Origin: Hydractinia symbiolongicarpus
Lineage: Eukaryota > Cnidaria > Hydrozoa > Anthoathecata > Hydractiniidae
Assembly: GCF_029227915.1 (NCBI RefSeq)
Contig: NC_079876.1
Coordinates: 25,517,828 to 25,581,827 of the forward strand
Reading direction: 5' to 3'
DNA length: 64,000 bases
The position numbers were made by a program, and so were the translations under genes. Positions 12,655 through 23,532 of the stretch are shown here, piece after piece. The stretch's first letter is position 1, and each line of letters begins with the position of its first letter. The notes under the pieces are model-generated. The model made no database searches and had not been told where the DNA came from. It saw only the letters and a program-made list of their open reading frames with translations.

Positions 12655-14354
12655 GAAATCCTACCTCCGAAAAATTCGAAAAAATCACAACAAACTACGT
12701 CAAACGATAGTTCCAGAAACACTGCAAGAGCAAAAAGTTTTTGTTATTACTATTCTACTGTTGCAGAAAAACTCAAACAAGCTGCATTTCCATTGCAAAA
12801 TTTCATCTGGAAGAAACCTAAGCAGTACGACCGCAGAACTGACAAAACCTTTAAGTTTGAATACGTTAGCAAACTGTTTGTAGAAAGAGAATTACAATCG
12901 TTGAAACGTAAAAAAGCTGCTGGATGGGATAATCTGCCACCGGGTATTTTGAAAGATGCAGCGACAGTTCTGTCAGGCCCCCTTGCGCATATCATTAATC
13001 TATCGCTACAAACTGCTACGGTCCCAACAGAATGGAAAATTGCCAAAGTAACTCCAATTTACAAAGGAGGCGACACAAAAGATTGTGGTAATTTCCGCCC
13101 AATATCTGTATTACCTGTTCTGTCCAAAATACTGGAAAAAGCTGTACACAAACAACTTATCGATTATCTGGAAAATCACAAGCTTTTATCAGAACACCAG
13201 TTTGGATACAGAAGACGCAGATCCACAGAGCTCGCAACAATGTTACTAGCTGATAGTATCCGTAAAGAAGTTGATAATGGTAACCTAGTCGGTGTGCTGT
13301 ATATCGATCTTTCAAAAGCATTCGATACGCTCAACCATCCAGCTCTTCTAGAAAAGTTATCATCATGTGGTATAAATGGTACAACTCACGAATGGTTTAG
13401 TGACTACCTTTTTAATAGAAAACAAATGTGTGTAGTTGAAAATTCCAAATCTGACTTGATGAGTGTGACATGTGGAGTGCCTCAGGGGTCAATACTAGGA
13501 CCGTTACTCTTTCTGGTGTATTTCAATGACCTCAATGAATGTCTAAAAAATTCAATCGACATCGAATTTGCTGACGACACAGTCATATACATAGCGGGAG
13601 CAAACAAATGTATTATTGAAAATCTATTAAACAACGACTTGAAAAATGTATCTTCGTATTTTGAAGAAAATGGTCTTGTCATCAACCTGAAAAAAGGCAA
13701 GTCAGAGTCAATGTTATTCGGCATATCTAAAAAACTGACCAAATGGGGAGATGAATTGTCATTGTACTACAACGAAACACCTATTCCAGCCACCAAAGAA
13801 TACAAGTACCTAGGAACAATCCTCGACAACACCTTATCACTGAACAGCAATTTCAATTGAATATACAGAAAAACCTGTGGCAAACTACGTTTGATGAACT
13901 CCATCTCGAAGATGTTGACACCATTAGCTAAACTGAAGGCATACACGGGAATGGTGTTACCTTGCATTACGTATAATTGTACTGTAATCTGAATTTAAAT
14001 CGCACGCAACTGAACAAGCTGCAAAGTATCGATAGACTTACAGCAAAAATAGTGGTAGAGAAACAACCTACGGTGATCCACGAAATACATAAACATGCAG
14101 TGATACTGGTGAAAAAATGTCTGACAAATGAAATTTGTGAAAATTATACTGATTATTTTAAGATCCACACACACGGAAGAGCAACCAGAAATAGCGGATT
14201 TCTGCTCCACGTTCCTGTTACTAAGCTGAAGTTCGCTACGTCTGGTTTTTTTTCCATGGGAGTGAAATTATACAATTCCTTGCCTATAAAAATAAGGCAA
14301 GAGGAGAGTTTTTTGGTTTTTAAGAAACTTGTTTCCGAGCACTATCATGCTTGA
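12655..14354 (+). pseudogene. LINE ORF2 reverse transcriptase part, broken near the C-terminus
   Basis: A continuous RT frame runs to the TGA at 13858-13860 with all core RT blocks, including LSKAFDTLNH (block A), PQGSILGP (block B), FADDT (block C) and KYLGTILD (block E). After the stop the same frame reads a further stretch, and from about 13977 a different frame continues the C-terminal domain (LNKLQSIDRLTAKIV) to 14354. One nonsense and one frameshift mutation separate it from an intact C-terminus. Confidence 0.85.
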
Positions 14355-14799
14355 TCAACCTCGTTTCCAGGATCCACACTATTATTCTTCGAAACGAGGT
14401 CGGTGCTTGCATTGTAATTTTTGTCTGTAATAGACATACTTTACATTACTTTCCAGGAGTCTTCTTTAAGTTGCCTATGTTCATCACGTTGGCAAATGTT
14501 TCTTGAACATATGGTACTAGGTGGCTCGTTTGTTTGCCTTACCACGCTCGTGACATCTCTTTACGTAGTGTTTTCGTCGAACCGTCTCTTTTTATTTTAA
14601 ATTTATGTCATGCTCTTTACCAACGATATTTTCATTTTATTTTATTGTATAATATATTTAACTAATTTTAATTGATTATTCTTACATTTTAACTTTTAAA
14701 CAGGACGCATATTAATAGCAATATTTTTATATTGAAGTGCACATCCTGTATAAATATTCTTAAATAAATAAATAAATAAATAAATAAAATAAATAACGG

Positions 14800-15720
14800 T
14801 TTGTAAACTCTGCTTTTATTTTAGCTATCGTTACGTTATTTTTTGAAAAATACGTTTCAGTATACCTGTAGTAAAGCGCTCCACTTGATCGTGTGGCGCA
14901 GTTTACGGCTGTTATTAGGTGCTCCACAGTGTGTTCACTGCCGGCTCACGCCTTGACTTGTGGTTTACCCGGCTAGTCTGCATAATAATAACCGTATTCC
15001 GTCTGTCTGTTCGTGCGTCAAAAGCGACTTGTGTTAACCACGCACGAAATTGCCCATAGCTCTTTAATCTTTTTGCTACGCTATTTTAAAATTTTATTTT
15101 ATTTTGTCTTTTGCGTAGTTTAACAAAAGTTTAATTTAAAAATTTTCTTATACAAGATTCATGGTTAATTAACTTTTATTGTTCCTCCGATGCAGTTTCT
15201 TTGTTATAAATAACTACGGTCAAAGTTGCGGACAATTACTTTGCATTGTCTATTTCATTGAAAAAGTTTTAATTATTCGCGCCTTTCAAGGAAATTAACA
15301 GAAACAAGTGTTTAATAACAGAAGGAGAACAATAAATTTTAGAAAGATTTTGTAAGTGATTTTTTGTTTGTTCTAAACATGAATGTGAAATTTATTTTGT
15401 AAATTTTGTTTCATCTTCAAACCATTTATATTTTTAATGACAACAATAAACCTGGATGTGCTTATTTTTTTGCTGAAACTTATTGTTTTTTAAACTGAAC
15501 AAAAAGTGTAAGAAAATGTCAAATTTAGTTTTTTAAAAGCTATTTGCAGGGAGGAGCCTCTTTTTTACATCAAACTCAGGCCGTGAAAATGCACAAATTA
15601 TTGTTAAATATATGAATTTTACGAGAAAGCGGCGTAACACTACTTCCGATAAACTATACTATAAAAAATAAAAAGGTGTAGTTTACACTGCTTCCGTGTA
15701 TATTTCCAGGGACCATGACT
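14800..15720. other. Intergenic; no gene recognised
   Basis: AT-rich DNA with a short stretch near 14905-15060 (CCGTATTCCGTCTGTCTGTTCGTGCG) that resembles the interior of the hairpin repeat at 15871. Nothing else is recognised. Confidence 0.4.
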
Positions 15721-15724
15721 ACTA

Positions 15725-15862
15725 CAGAGTAATTTAATAACAGATGCGCGAAATAATTTCATAACAGATGCGTGAAATAATTTCATTATTAGATGCACGA
15801 AATATTTTCATTAACAGATGGGCTATATATTTTTATTAACAGATGCACGAAATAATTACGTC
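15725..15862 (+). repeat. Minisatellite, about five units of 25-30 bp (TAACAGATGCRYGAAATAAT)
   Basis: Units start at about 15738, 15762, 15786, 15813 and 15836, each containing A(A/T)(C/T)AGATG followed by a CGAAATA(A/T)T or related string. One unit (15813) is diverged to GGGCTATATA. It directly abuts the hairpin repeat that follows. Confidence 0.7.
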
Positions 15863-15870
15863 AGCTAATT

Positions 15871-16046
15871 CCCGTGGATTGTTCCACGGGTTAACGACTA
15901 GTCTATAGTATAATACCCGTATACGTCTGTCCGTCCGTCTGTCTGTCACGCAAAGTGGTAGCTTAGCTGCGCTAGGGAGACGCACGCAATGCGGTGTAAA
16001 AAGGACGGGCAAACCCGTGGATTTTTCCACGGGCTAACGACTAGTA
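15871..16046 (+). mobile_element. Short hairpin-bearing interspersed repeat (family B), copy 1
   Basis: A hairpin string CCCGTGGAttgTTCCACGGG at 15871-15890 and a similar one at 16014-16033 bracket an interior with GTCTGTCCGTCCGTCTGTCTG and GGTGTAAAAAGGACGGGCAA; both ends continue into TAACGACTAGT. The same module is inverted at 51178-51340 and degraded at 31715-31830. It is non-coding and looks like a MITE or SINE-like family; no transposase was seen. Confidence 0.65.
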
Positions 16047-16479
16047 AGCTTCAATTCTTTATAACTCGATTTGATTTTAATATTTTTCTGATTTAATGCA
16101 CTTGATGGCGTGTCGCATATGTCGGTATACCATGTACAATAGAACTGAATTCATAAAAATAGACTTACGTTTAGTGTTTTTAAAAAGGTAATTTTTTTTC
16201 TCCAGAAAATTTCATTATGAAAAAAAAGAAATAAATACTTCTTAACAACTTCAATGACCGAAAAAGATCGATAATCCATTAGTTCAGAAACTAAGTCGTC
16301 CACGTATTACTTCCTGACTATATAGCAGATAACATTTAACATGCGTTAGTCCTATGTACTATGTCAAACCTTGTGGAGATAATGATTTCTCATTATCCAT
16401 ACGTCCAGTTTTCAGCTCACCATAGCCTAGACTCTACACTACAGTGCAGCATGGAGCGTATTTTTCTGTAGCAGACTGT

Positions 16480-16740
16480 AGTGTGAAACGCATTAATATC
16501 TGTAGTAGAGTTTAGTGGGCCCTTCTTTTCCCTGTAGTAGAATGATGTAAAATGTAATTCTGCGTAGTGATGTGTAGTAGTGCCTTATGTTGTGTAGCAG
16601 GTCTGTAGTACAGAGTAGTAGAGCAGAATTTTTTGTAGTAGAGTGCAGTAGGGTGTAATAGAGTGTAGTAGCCTGTAGTAGAGTGTAGTAGGCTTTAGTA
16701 GAGCGTAGCTCTCTGTAGTACTTCGTTGTAAAGTGTAGTA
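16480..16740 (+). repeat. GTAGTAG(A) minisatellite, left foldback arm
   Basis: A run of about 10-bp units (AGTGTAGTAG, CTGTAGTAGA and variants), best ordered at 16600-16740. Its inverted counterpart is the CTACTAC-rich block at 19095-19300. Confidence 0.75.
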
Positions 16741-17119
16741 GGGCCTCTTTTTCTAGCGATGTGCAACATAGTTATCCACTTTTATAATGTGCGCAAAAAG
16801 CTAAATACAATTCATCGCTATACAAAGTCCATTCACACATAAACATAATTATTTACAGGGCCATTACTGTGGTTAAATAGTGCAGGGCCTTACAGCGTTC
16901 AAACTTCACACAAATAGGTGAACAGGTGTAAAGAGCGTTCAAATGGCTACCATTCCCCTCTATTACAGCAAAGAGTATTTTACATGACAAGCAATGCATT
17001 TCTATTATATAACATAATATACCCGTGGAGAAAAGGACAATGGAAAAATAGGTTCTTTTAGATGTTTTGCTGATGTCGGCAGTGCATATACACAAAAATT
17101 GGTGAATTTAGTTTACTCG

Positions 17120-18120
17120 TTGCCTCTAATATATAAAGGTTGAAGACCTGCCAAAACACAAAAAATATTTTTTAGAAATTTGTGCACCTGTTGCCTTCAT
17201 CGTGTATGCATATGTAAGAAAATATATAGGCTCATGAGAAAATAATTTACGAAAAGGTGGCTAACCACCGCAATGATGAACTCAACCTGTTAGGTCTTTG
17301 GAAACAAGCTAGAGATTATACTCCTCTAGAGAAAATGCCTCTGAAAAGATGAACAGAACTTTAACCAAGGACAGGTAGGTTTCGACCCATATTTCTGAGC
17401 CTAAGTACCCTGGATGTCTAGCTGGGTCACCTCGAAAAGGTCCGCGGACGGGCATCAGCAAAAACTAGACATCCATATCTTCCTAAAGTAAACTTTAACC
17501 GTTTTCTGGTCAACTTTGTTATTCTTTGTTTTTAACTCAGGTAATAAGTGGATTCGTTACTCTCCAAAGATTAGATCAGGTGTGATCACACCCCCCCTGC
17601 TAATATATATATATTTTTTCACTAGGGTAACATGTGCAGCCGTCACTCTCCAAAGACAAGACCTAGTATGATCAAACCCCCTTGTTAACTTAATTTTTAT
17701 TTGATTTTGTTTTTATTTTCGACTGGGGTAATAAGTGGAGTCGTCAATCTTCAAAGACTAACACATTCTAGTTTGATAAACGGTTGGTTTAGGGGTTTTT
17801 TGATAACGTCATAAACCCGTCCATCTGAAACGGATTCGACGACCTAAGGTTGGAAAACTTACCCAAATTGGTCCCAAGTGGTCCCTAGCTAACCACGCAA
17901 TAAAAAATGACTGACGTCACCACCTCGTTTCCAAGTTATTTGGCCTCAAAATTTTAAGTACACTGAAATGGTTTCATTTAATTTGACATAATTGACGTTA
18001 AAGTAGTCTTCTTGACGTTGCAACGTTAAATTTGTCGATTTACATTTGAGACATAAGTTTTTCGGCTATATGAAAGGAAAAAACATCCACTTTGCCTGTT
18101 AAGGACAGACACACGGAAGC
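17120..18120 (+). repeat. Interspersed repeat family C, copy 1
   Basis: Ordered blocks recur at 28720-29140 and 50520-50800: TGTTGCCTTYATYGTGTA, TATAGGMTCATG, TTTTTGATRACGYCATMAACCCGT, a diverged GATTCG(A/G)(C/G)GAC segment, and TGGTCCCTAGYTA. A 3' part (TTGACGTTGC.., TCCACTTTGCCTGTTA) is also found alone at 22740-22870. It is non-coding, and copies lie in intergenic DNA and in introns of the receptor genes. Confidence 0.55.
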
Positions 18121-19679
18121 TCTGTATTTTTACAAGATATCAGCTATGAATAAAGCTGAGTAATCACTATTACTGTTTCACGAAATAACAGTCGAAATTT
18201 CAGTACTTTTGAGCTGGAACTCGAAGGATCGGTCTGTAATGTCATCCATAATTCATAATTCCTAACTAAAGATAATGTTAGTCCAAAAATTGACATTTGT
18301 AAAAGTAATACAACAGATTTGTCAAACTCCATGGAAAAAGTAATGAAGCGTTTTCAATGTGGTTTATATATCGAAACGCAATGCATGGACTTATACTGTA
18401 TGAAACCAAACTAAATCTGGATGAATTGGCATCCTACAAAGAGCTTTCTTATTAGTAAATCAATTGAAGTTGGTAGATAAACAAGACATGAAGGGCGACT
18501 TACTAGTGTTCATTATAATATCAGGTTAAAAAAGAACTGTAACGGCTCGCTAAAATATTCCTTTTTTCACATCTTGCGTTCTTCTGCGCTCAGGGAATAC
18601 CTAGAATCCTCGCCATGACGCTTTAATACATCAAAAAGTGTTTATTCATACATCTTCAGTTTGTGTGAGCGCTACAGAATACATCACAAACAATGTATTT
18701 CCTAAGGACCATGAGTAAAACTGAGTAGTTACTATTACGTAGTATTTATACACAAGTCGCCAATTCCTTACAAGATATTATGCTTGCTCTTGATTTTTGA
18801 ATGTCTATTTACTGTTTCACAAAAAACTCTAAATTTCAGTACTTTTAAGCTAAAACTTGAGGATCTGTCTGTAATGTCATCCATACTTTATCATTTTGGC
18901 TTTTTAAAAAAAAGTATCACAGAATTCATAGAAAAAGTAATTAGAGGCTTTCAAACGTGGTTTGCATATCAACCAAATATTGACGATCCAATACTGTAAA
19001 AAACGAAATTTTATTTTAGCCACAGTAATGGCCCTGTAAAGAATAATGTTTATGTGTGAATAGAAAAGTGGATAACTATGTTGCATATCACTAGAAAAAG
19101 ACGTTCTACTACTACAAAGCCTCTAATACGCCTTGATACAATGAAATACGCTCTACTACAGGCTACTACGTTCTACTACAAGGAAATACTACACCATACT
19201 GTAGAAAAATACACTCTACTACGGCCTGTTACAGAAAATAACGCACTGCTACATATCACTACGTAGAATTACGCTTTATTACATTCTACTATAGGGAAAG
19301 AAAGGGCCAATTAAGGGCCTATTACACTTTAAAACAGATTGATGCCCTTCACTACAGTTTGCTACGGAAAACGGGATGTTTAATATGCACGTTGGTACGG
19401 TTTGGATGGAGAGTGGAAAATCATTTTTTCCATAAAGTTTACGTTAGTATGGAGTTAGAATGGGTTTTGAATATGTTATCTACTTCTTACTCAGGAATTA
19501 ATACGTGGACGACTTACCTAAATTTAGAAGTTCGTCTCACGAATAAATTTGATCTTAGGTTATTTGGTTTGATCCAAACCATCAAAATGTTCTTATTGTC
19601 GCCGAGGTCAGCATGGCCATTTTTCAAAACGGACTTAGGACCTATGTTGTCCCCGACGTGGATTTTTTGTTAATCAGAC

Positions 19680-22600
19680 ATGTTAGAAAGCGCGGCTAGT
19701 ACAATTAAGTACTGATTACCCGACCTACGCACCTAAAAAGGTAACAACACTACCGCAGCCTACCGGTTGTGGAAAATTAACGAGTTCATGCTTTTTGCAA
19801 CTTTGTAACATCGCTAAAAAAGAGCCATTATTTTATTATTTTGGTCAGGTGGTGGCTTTATTTTGTTCCTTGGTGATTGAAGGTTAACTCTCGTCAGAAT
19901 TAAAGAATACAAGAAAAATGATTGATGAAAGATGTTTTAGTTATAGCGTGAAATATAGATATTATATCAAAAAGAGAAACAAATATACTATTACGTGCGT
20001 GTTAACAGCATTGCTGTCAGAAACAGAAATAGAGTTTTTAAATTCACAGGTCCAATTTCAATTTTGGTTCCTTTTAATCGAGTTTGAGAAAATTTCCCAT
20101 GCACCAGCATACAAATGGAATAATGAAGGATTGACAATGAACTTAGATCTGCAAATCCAGCAATTATACTTTTCCTACATCGAGCGGACATACTTTAGAC
20201 ATTTCACTTTGCTACAATTTTGTTGAAAACTATTGAATACTTGCAATCAAAGTCTTCCCAACAATAACAAGAAAACCAGTCAATTTGAGTACACAATCCA
20301 ATCTTATAAATCAACCAAAATATGGTCATGAAAATCTGTCGATGCAAGAAAAAGAACATGTGCAGGAATATGAAAAAGACTTTATAAAATAGACAATTAT
20401 TAATACACTATAATAAATACAACCTTTTTTCTCATTATACCTCTGTATTATATTAGAAATAAAGCAAAAATAACTTCTGTTCATTCCATCATTTTTGCAT
20501 TGGGCATTATGGCCTTAATTTTTTAAAAAATGTATCGTGAAAAGGTACAAATTGTAAAATAATCAAATGGGTTATAAAACCACGGAAGTTAATTTCTTAA
20601 TTTACAATTGTAAAGTTCACACCATTTCAGCATCACTGTATAAGAACGACTCAAGCATTAATTTAATGGATTTCCACCAGACTGAAGAAATCTAGTTAAA
20701 CAAAGGTGGAAACCCAATTTCAATGTTATAATAAAAAATAATCTATAAATAAGGAATTTACGTTACATGTTCCTGTTTTTACAAACTTTTTCCCGGTCGG
20801 ATTGTCCTGTGGTACAATTTTCGGTTGAGAGAAAACACACACGTTTCACGGTCAAACTCTCACAAAACAAACTTTGATTAAACAAGAACTACAAGTATCT
20901 GAATTAAAGTAAAGCTAAACTAGCAAAAACTCACTTTATACTTCACAATATGACAGGTTTGAAGTTAGAAAACAAAGAATCTGTGAAAAATTCAGCCCCT
21001 ACTTATGAAGAGGTGACTGGGTGAACTGTGTGTTTTCCCTAAAATCATATTGAGTACATTGAAATAATACGGACATGTAGCTGGTTTAAAAGTATCACTT
21101 GACAATTCACGCCCCAGAAAATGCCTGAGCAAGCGTAAAAAAGAAGATGTAAACCAAAACTTGTTTATAGCTATATACATTTTAAAAATATCGCAATATA
21201 TACACATGTATGGTTCCATTACTTCAAAATTTAGCTAAATAAATCAGCAATATTCTCTAGTGTTATTTTAACTTCACATTATATTTCCAAATGTAAGAAG
21301 AGACAATTAATACATGTTGCAACATTATTCCTCTTGTGTATAAACAAATTGTCCGCTGAAGGATTACCTAATATATTTTGTCAAAAATCCAGTGAAATGC
21401 ACATTGCGCATGGATATCAAAGGGATGTAGAAACAATAGAAATTTAAATAGAATTTTAATGTGCACTAAGATGAGTTCAATCTCCATCTTTATATCTACC
21501 TCTATTATTAAAACAAGGTTTTGTAAACATTTTTGGTACAGAGAATGTAACACACTTCATTATATACACTTCAGAATATAAAACAACTTTCATTAGACAA
21601 GTAATAAAAGAAACAAAAAAAATAAATGAAAAGATGCATCTGAAGATATTATTAAACTACATTGCAGCTTTAAAATATAATCTATTATATATCTATTAAT
21701 CTTTTTAAAAAATAAAAAAGGATCTGTTTAAATCCATAATAAAAACAATAAATATGAATTTAAAGGAAATGACTTTTAATTTAGCTTTCAGTTCTCTTGC
21801 TCTTTTTACCCGTTCTAATAAAGTTGATTTTAGATTAAATATTCGTGTGGCTTAAATGTATACTAGTTAACAAGTTGTAGTAGCAGTGACAAAACTAATA
21901 TGAGATGACAAAAATGCTGTATACTTCGACTTTCTTGTTTCTTTCTTCACAACAATAGGGACTGGGTCAGAATAATAAACAAATTATTTCTCTGTTACAG
22001 GTTGGTATTCTGTAGCTGTGACATAATTTTTTCTAAAATGATTAGCTGTGTCAACTAATCGTTTCGGAAGCTTTGTTGTTAAAAGGCATTTTTAAGGTCT
22101 AGGTAATGTTTAATGACAAAGAAAGGCGTCTACTTCGACTTTATCGTTGTGTTTTAGCTGACCAAAACACTGTTTAAATTGGCAATGACTTTGAAACAGC
22201 ATTCATTCACATCCCTTGTTTGCAGTGCATTAATATCAGCTTTATTAATATATTTTGCTTATAGACATTGTTATCCGTTTAATGAGAAAAACCAACAGCA
22301 GAGATGAATTGGATTTTATTTTTTATGTTGGCGTACCGTGTACAAGGTTTGTTGATTGTGATTGTCGCGATTGTGTGTGTGTGTTTTTAATGTGTGTATT
22401 TTTAAGAAGAATTTTACACTTACCCTATTATTCAAAGCACTAGTATTTAGTCCCGCATAAAAAACAGCAAAATAGTGAGCGAAATTAACCATAAAATTCA
22501 TTTTTCTTTTCGTCAAAACGTTTTGTTGTTAATTCCATTCAAGCGGGAATAAATAAATCCAATATGTTTTTTATATAGCATTAGACGTGCTTAAGGGAAT

Positions 22601-22930
22601 AATAAAAATTAATTACCCGTGACTTTGTGTAATAAAGTTTACAATATTACACATAGGTTTTTATGAGAACAATAAAATAAATTAACAGTGACTTTTTTAA
22701 AACAAAAATTTTAAATCAATTTGAAAAGCACACAGTGTTATTGACGTTGCGCCGTAACGTCAGAAAATTTAACATATTAGACATGCATTTTTCGGTTACT
22801 TCAAAGAATATTTCGATATAGGAAAATAAACATATCCACTTTGCCTGTTACAGACACACGTAACTGGCGTATTATTATATAGATATCGCAGAAGCAGATG
22901 CATTGTCTATTTGTTATATGCTTGCTTGAA
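19680..22930. other. Intergenic, 5' flank of receptor gene P; no gene recognised
   Basis: About 3 kb of AT-rich DNA. A 102-codon frame at 19918-20226 has no recognisable motif and no codon pattern I would trust. The signal-peptide exon and promoter of gene P should lie here or further left; no convincing ATG plus hydrophobic stretch followed by a phase-1 donor was found. A family C fragment is at 22740-22870. Confidence 0.4.
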
Positions 22931-23262
22931 AAGACACATCTATTTAAGATCCCAGATGAATAATTTGACAATACATCAATTTCAAAAAAAGCCTAAATGA
23001 TATTACGCCCATGGGCATGAGCTATTTAAACTATTTCAAACAGAAGAAACCATAATCGCTTTTTGAATAAAAACCCTTGTATATATTAGGAGAAATCAAA
23101 AAAAGTAAAAGAACATTTGGAAAAGAGATTGACAGAACTTTTGTTTAATCCAATATTTATTAATTCTAATTTAAGCAATACAACTAGTTCCATCCATGTC
23201 ATAAAAAGGGATAAAAGTGTTTGCTATACAAGTGTACAATTTTTGCTTATACTCAAATTTAG

Positions 23263-23532
23263 GAGCAATACCAAAACCTACAGTTGAAATTTTAAAAGGC
23301 TCCACGACGCTAGATACAGGATCAGTACTGCAGCTCAACTGTAGCATCGACACAGATGTTCGTAATGTCACGTTTGAATGGTTAAGAGATGGCAGAATCA
23401 TTTTGGGATCATTTCAATCATTGAATATCACAAACATTACAAAAGATCATGCAGGTATATATTTCTGCACTGCAGAAGATAGTACTGGTTTCAAGCAGAG
23501 GTCATCAAATCAATACAACATAATTGTCAATT
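23263..23532 (+). CDS. Gene P exon: Ig domain 1 (I-set type)
   Basis: Phase 1-1, 90 codons. The B-strand Cys is in LQLNCSIDTD, the C-strand Trp in FEWLRDGR, and DHAGIYFCTAE gives the F-strand Cys, so this is a canonical Ig. An upstream AG at 23261 is used; the frame stays open to an ATG at 23217, but the phase-1 acceptor and the conserved acceptor in gene M favour a separate upstream signal-peptide exon. Confidence 0.88.

Larger units (their letters stand above)
11530..14796 (+). mobile_element. Non-LTR retrotransposon (CR1/L2-like LINE), 5'-truncated and inactivated
   Basis: Seen: an APE-type endonuclease start (LIHQNIRGLFYNRENLQAL), LLGDINANYN and LSDHDCVLC motifs, then reverse transcriptase with FRPISVLPVLSKILEK, LYIDLSKAFDTLNH, GVPQGSILGPLLFLVYFNDL and the FADDTVIY active-site motif, then a C-terminal RT tail to 14354. 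Breaks: in-frame TGA at 11802-11804; a frameshift near 12640-12655; TGA at 13858-13860; another frameshift near 13980. The 3' end is an AAAT microsatellite at 14761-14796, as in CR1/L2-type elements. No ORF1 is visible. The element is dead as it stands, though the low break count suggests fairly recent decay. The clade call is from motif style only. Confidence 0.88.
16271..19560. mobile_element. Foldback-like element with long inverted arms rich in GTAGTAGA/TCTACTAC
   Basis: Left arm (about 16275-17060) and right arm (about 18960-19560) are diverged inverted copies: AAGTCGTCCACGTATTA at about 16290 is mirrored by TAATACGTGGACGACTT near 19500; AGTTATCCACTTTTAT near 16764 by AGTGGATAACT near 19070; GGGCCATTACTGTGG near 16858 by CCACAGTAATGGCCC near 19020. 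Each arm holds a minisatellite of TGTAGTAGAG-type units (16480-16740) or its complement (19100-19300). The interior (17060-18960) has family C repeat sequence and a direct repeat (18150-18260 and 18725-18890) sharing the CTGTAATGTCATCCATA string. No transposase frame was seen. Confidence 0.6.

Noticed and set aside
15836-16030. 64-codon minus-strand frame (CVTDRRTDRR)
   Set aside because: It is a translation of the non-coding family B repeat and its GTCTGTC tract.
19918-20226. 102-codon open frame on the + strand upstream of gene P
   Set aside because: No recognisable domain, no signal peptide, no splice support, and absent from the upstream side of gene M that is visible.
23217-23262. ATG at 23217 as the start of gene P
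   Set aside because: The peptide before the Ig has no convincing signal sequence, the phase-1 acceptor at 23261-23262 is conserved in gene M, and Ig exons in these genes are all phase 1-1.
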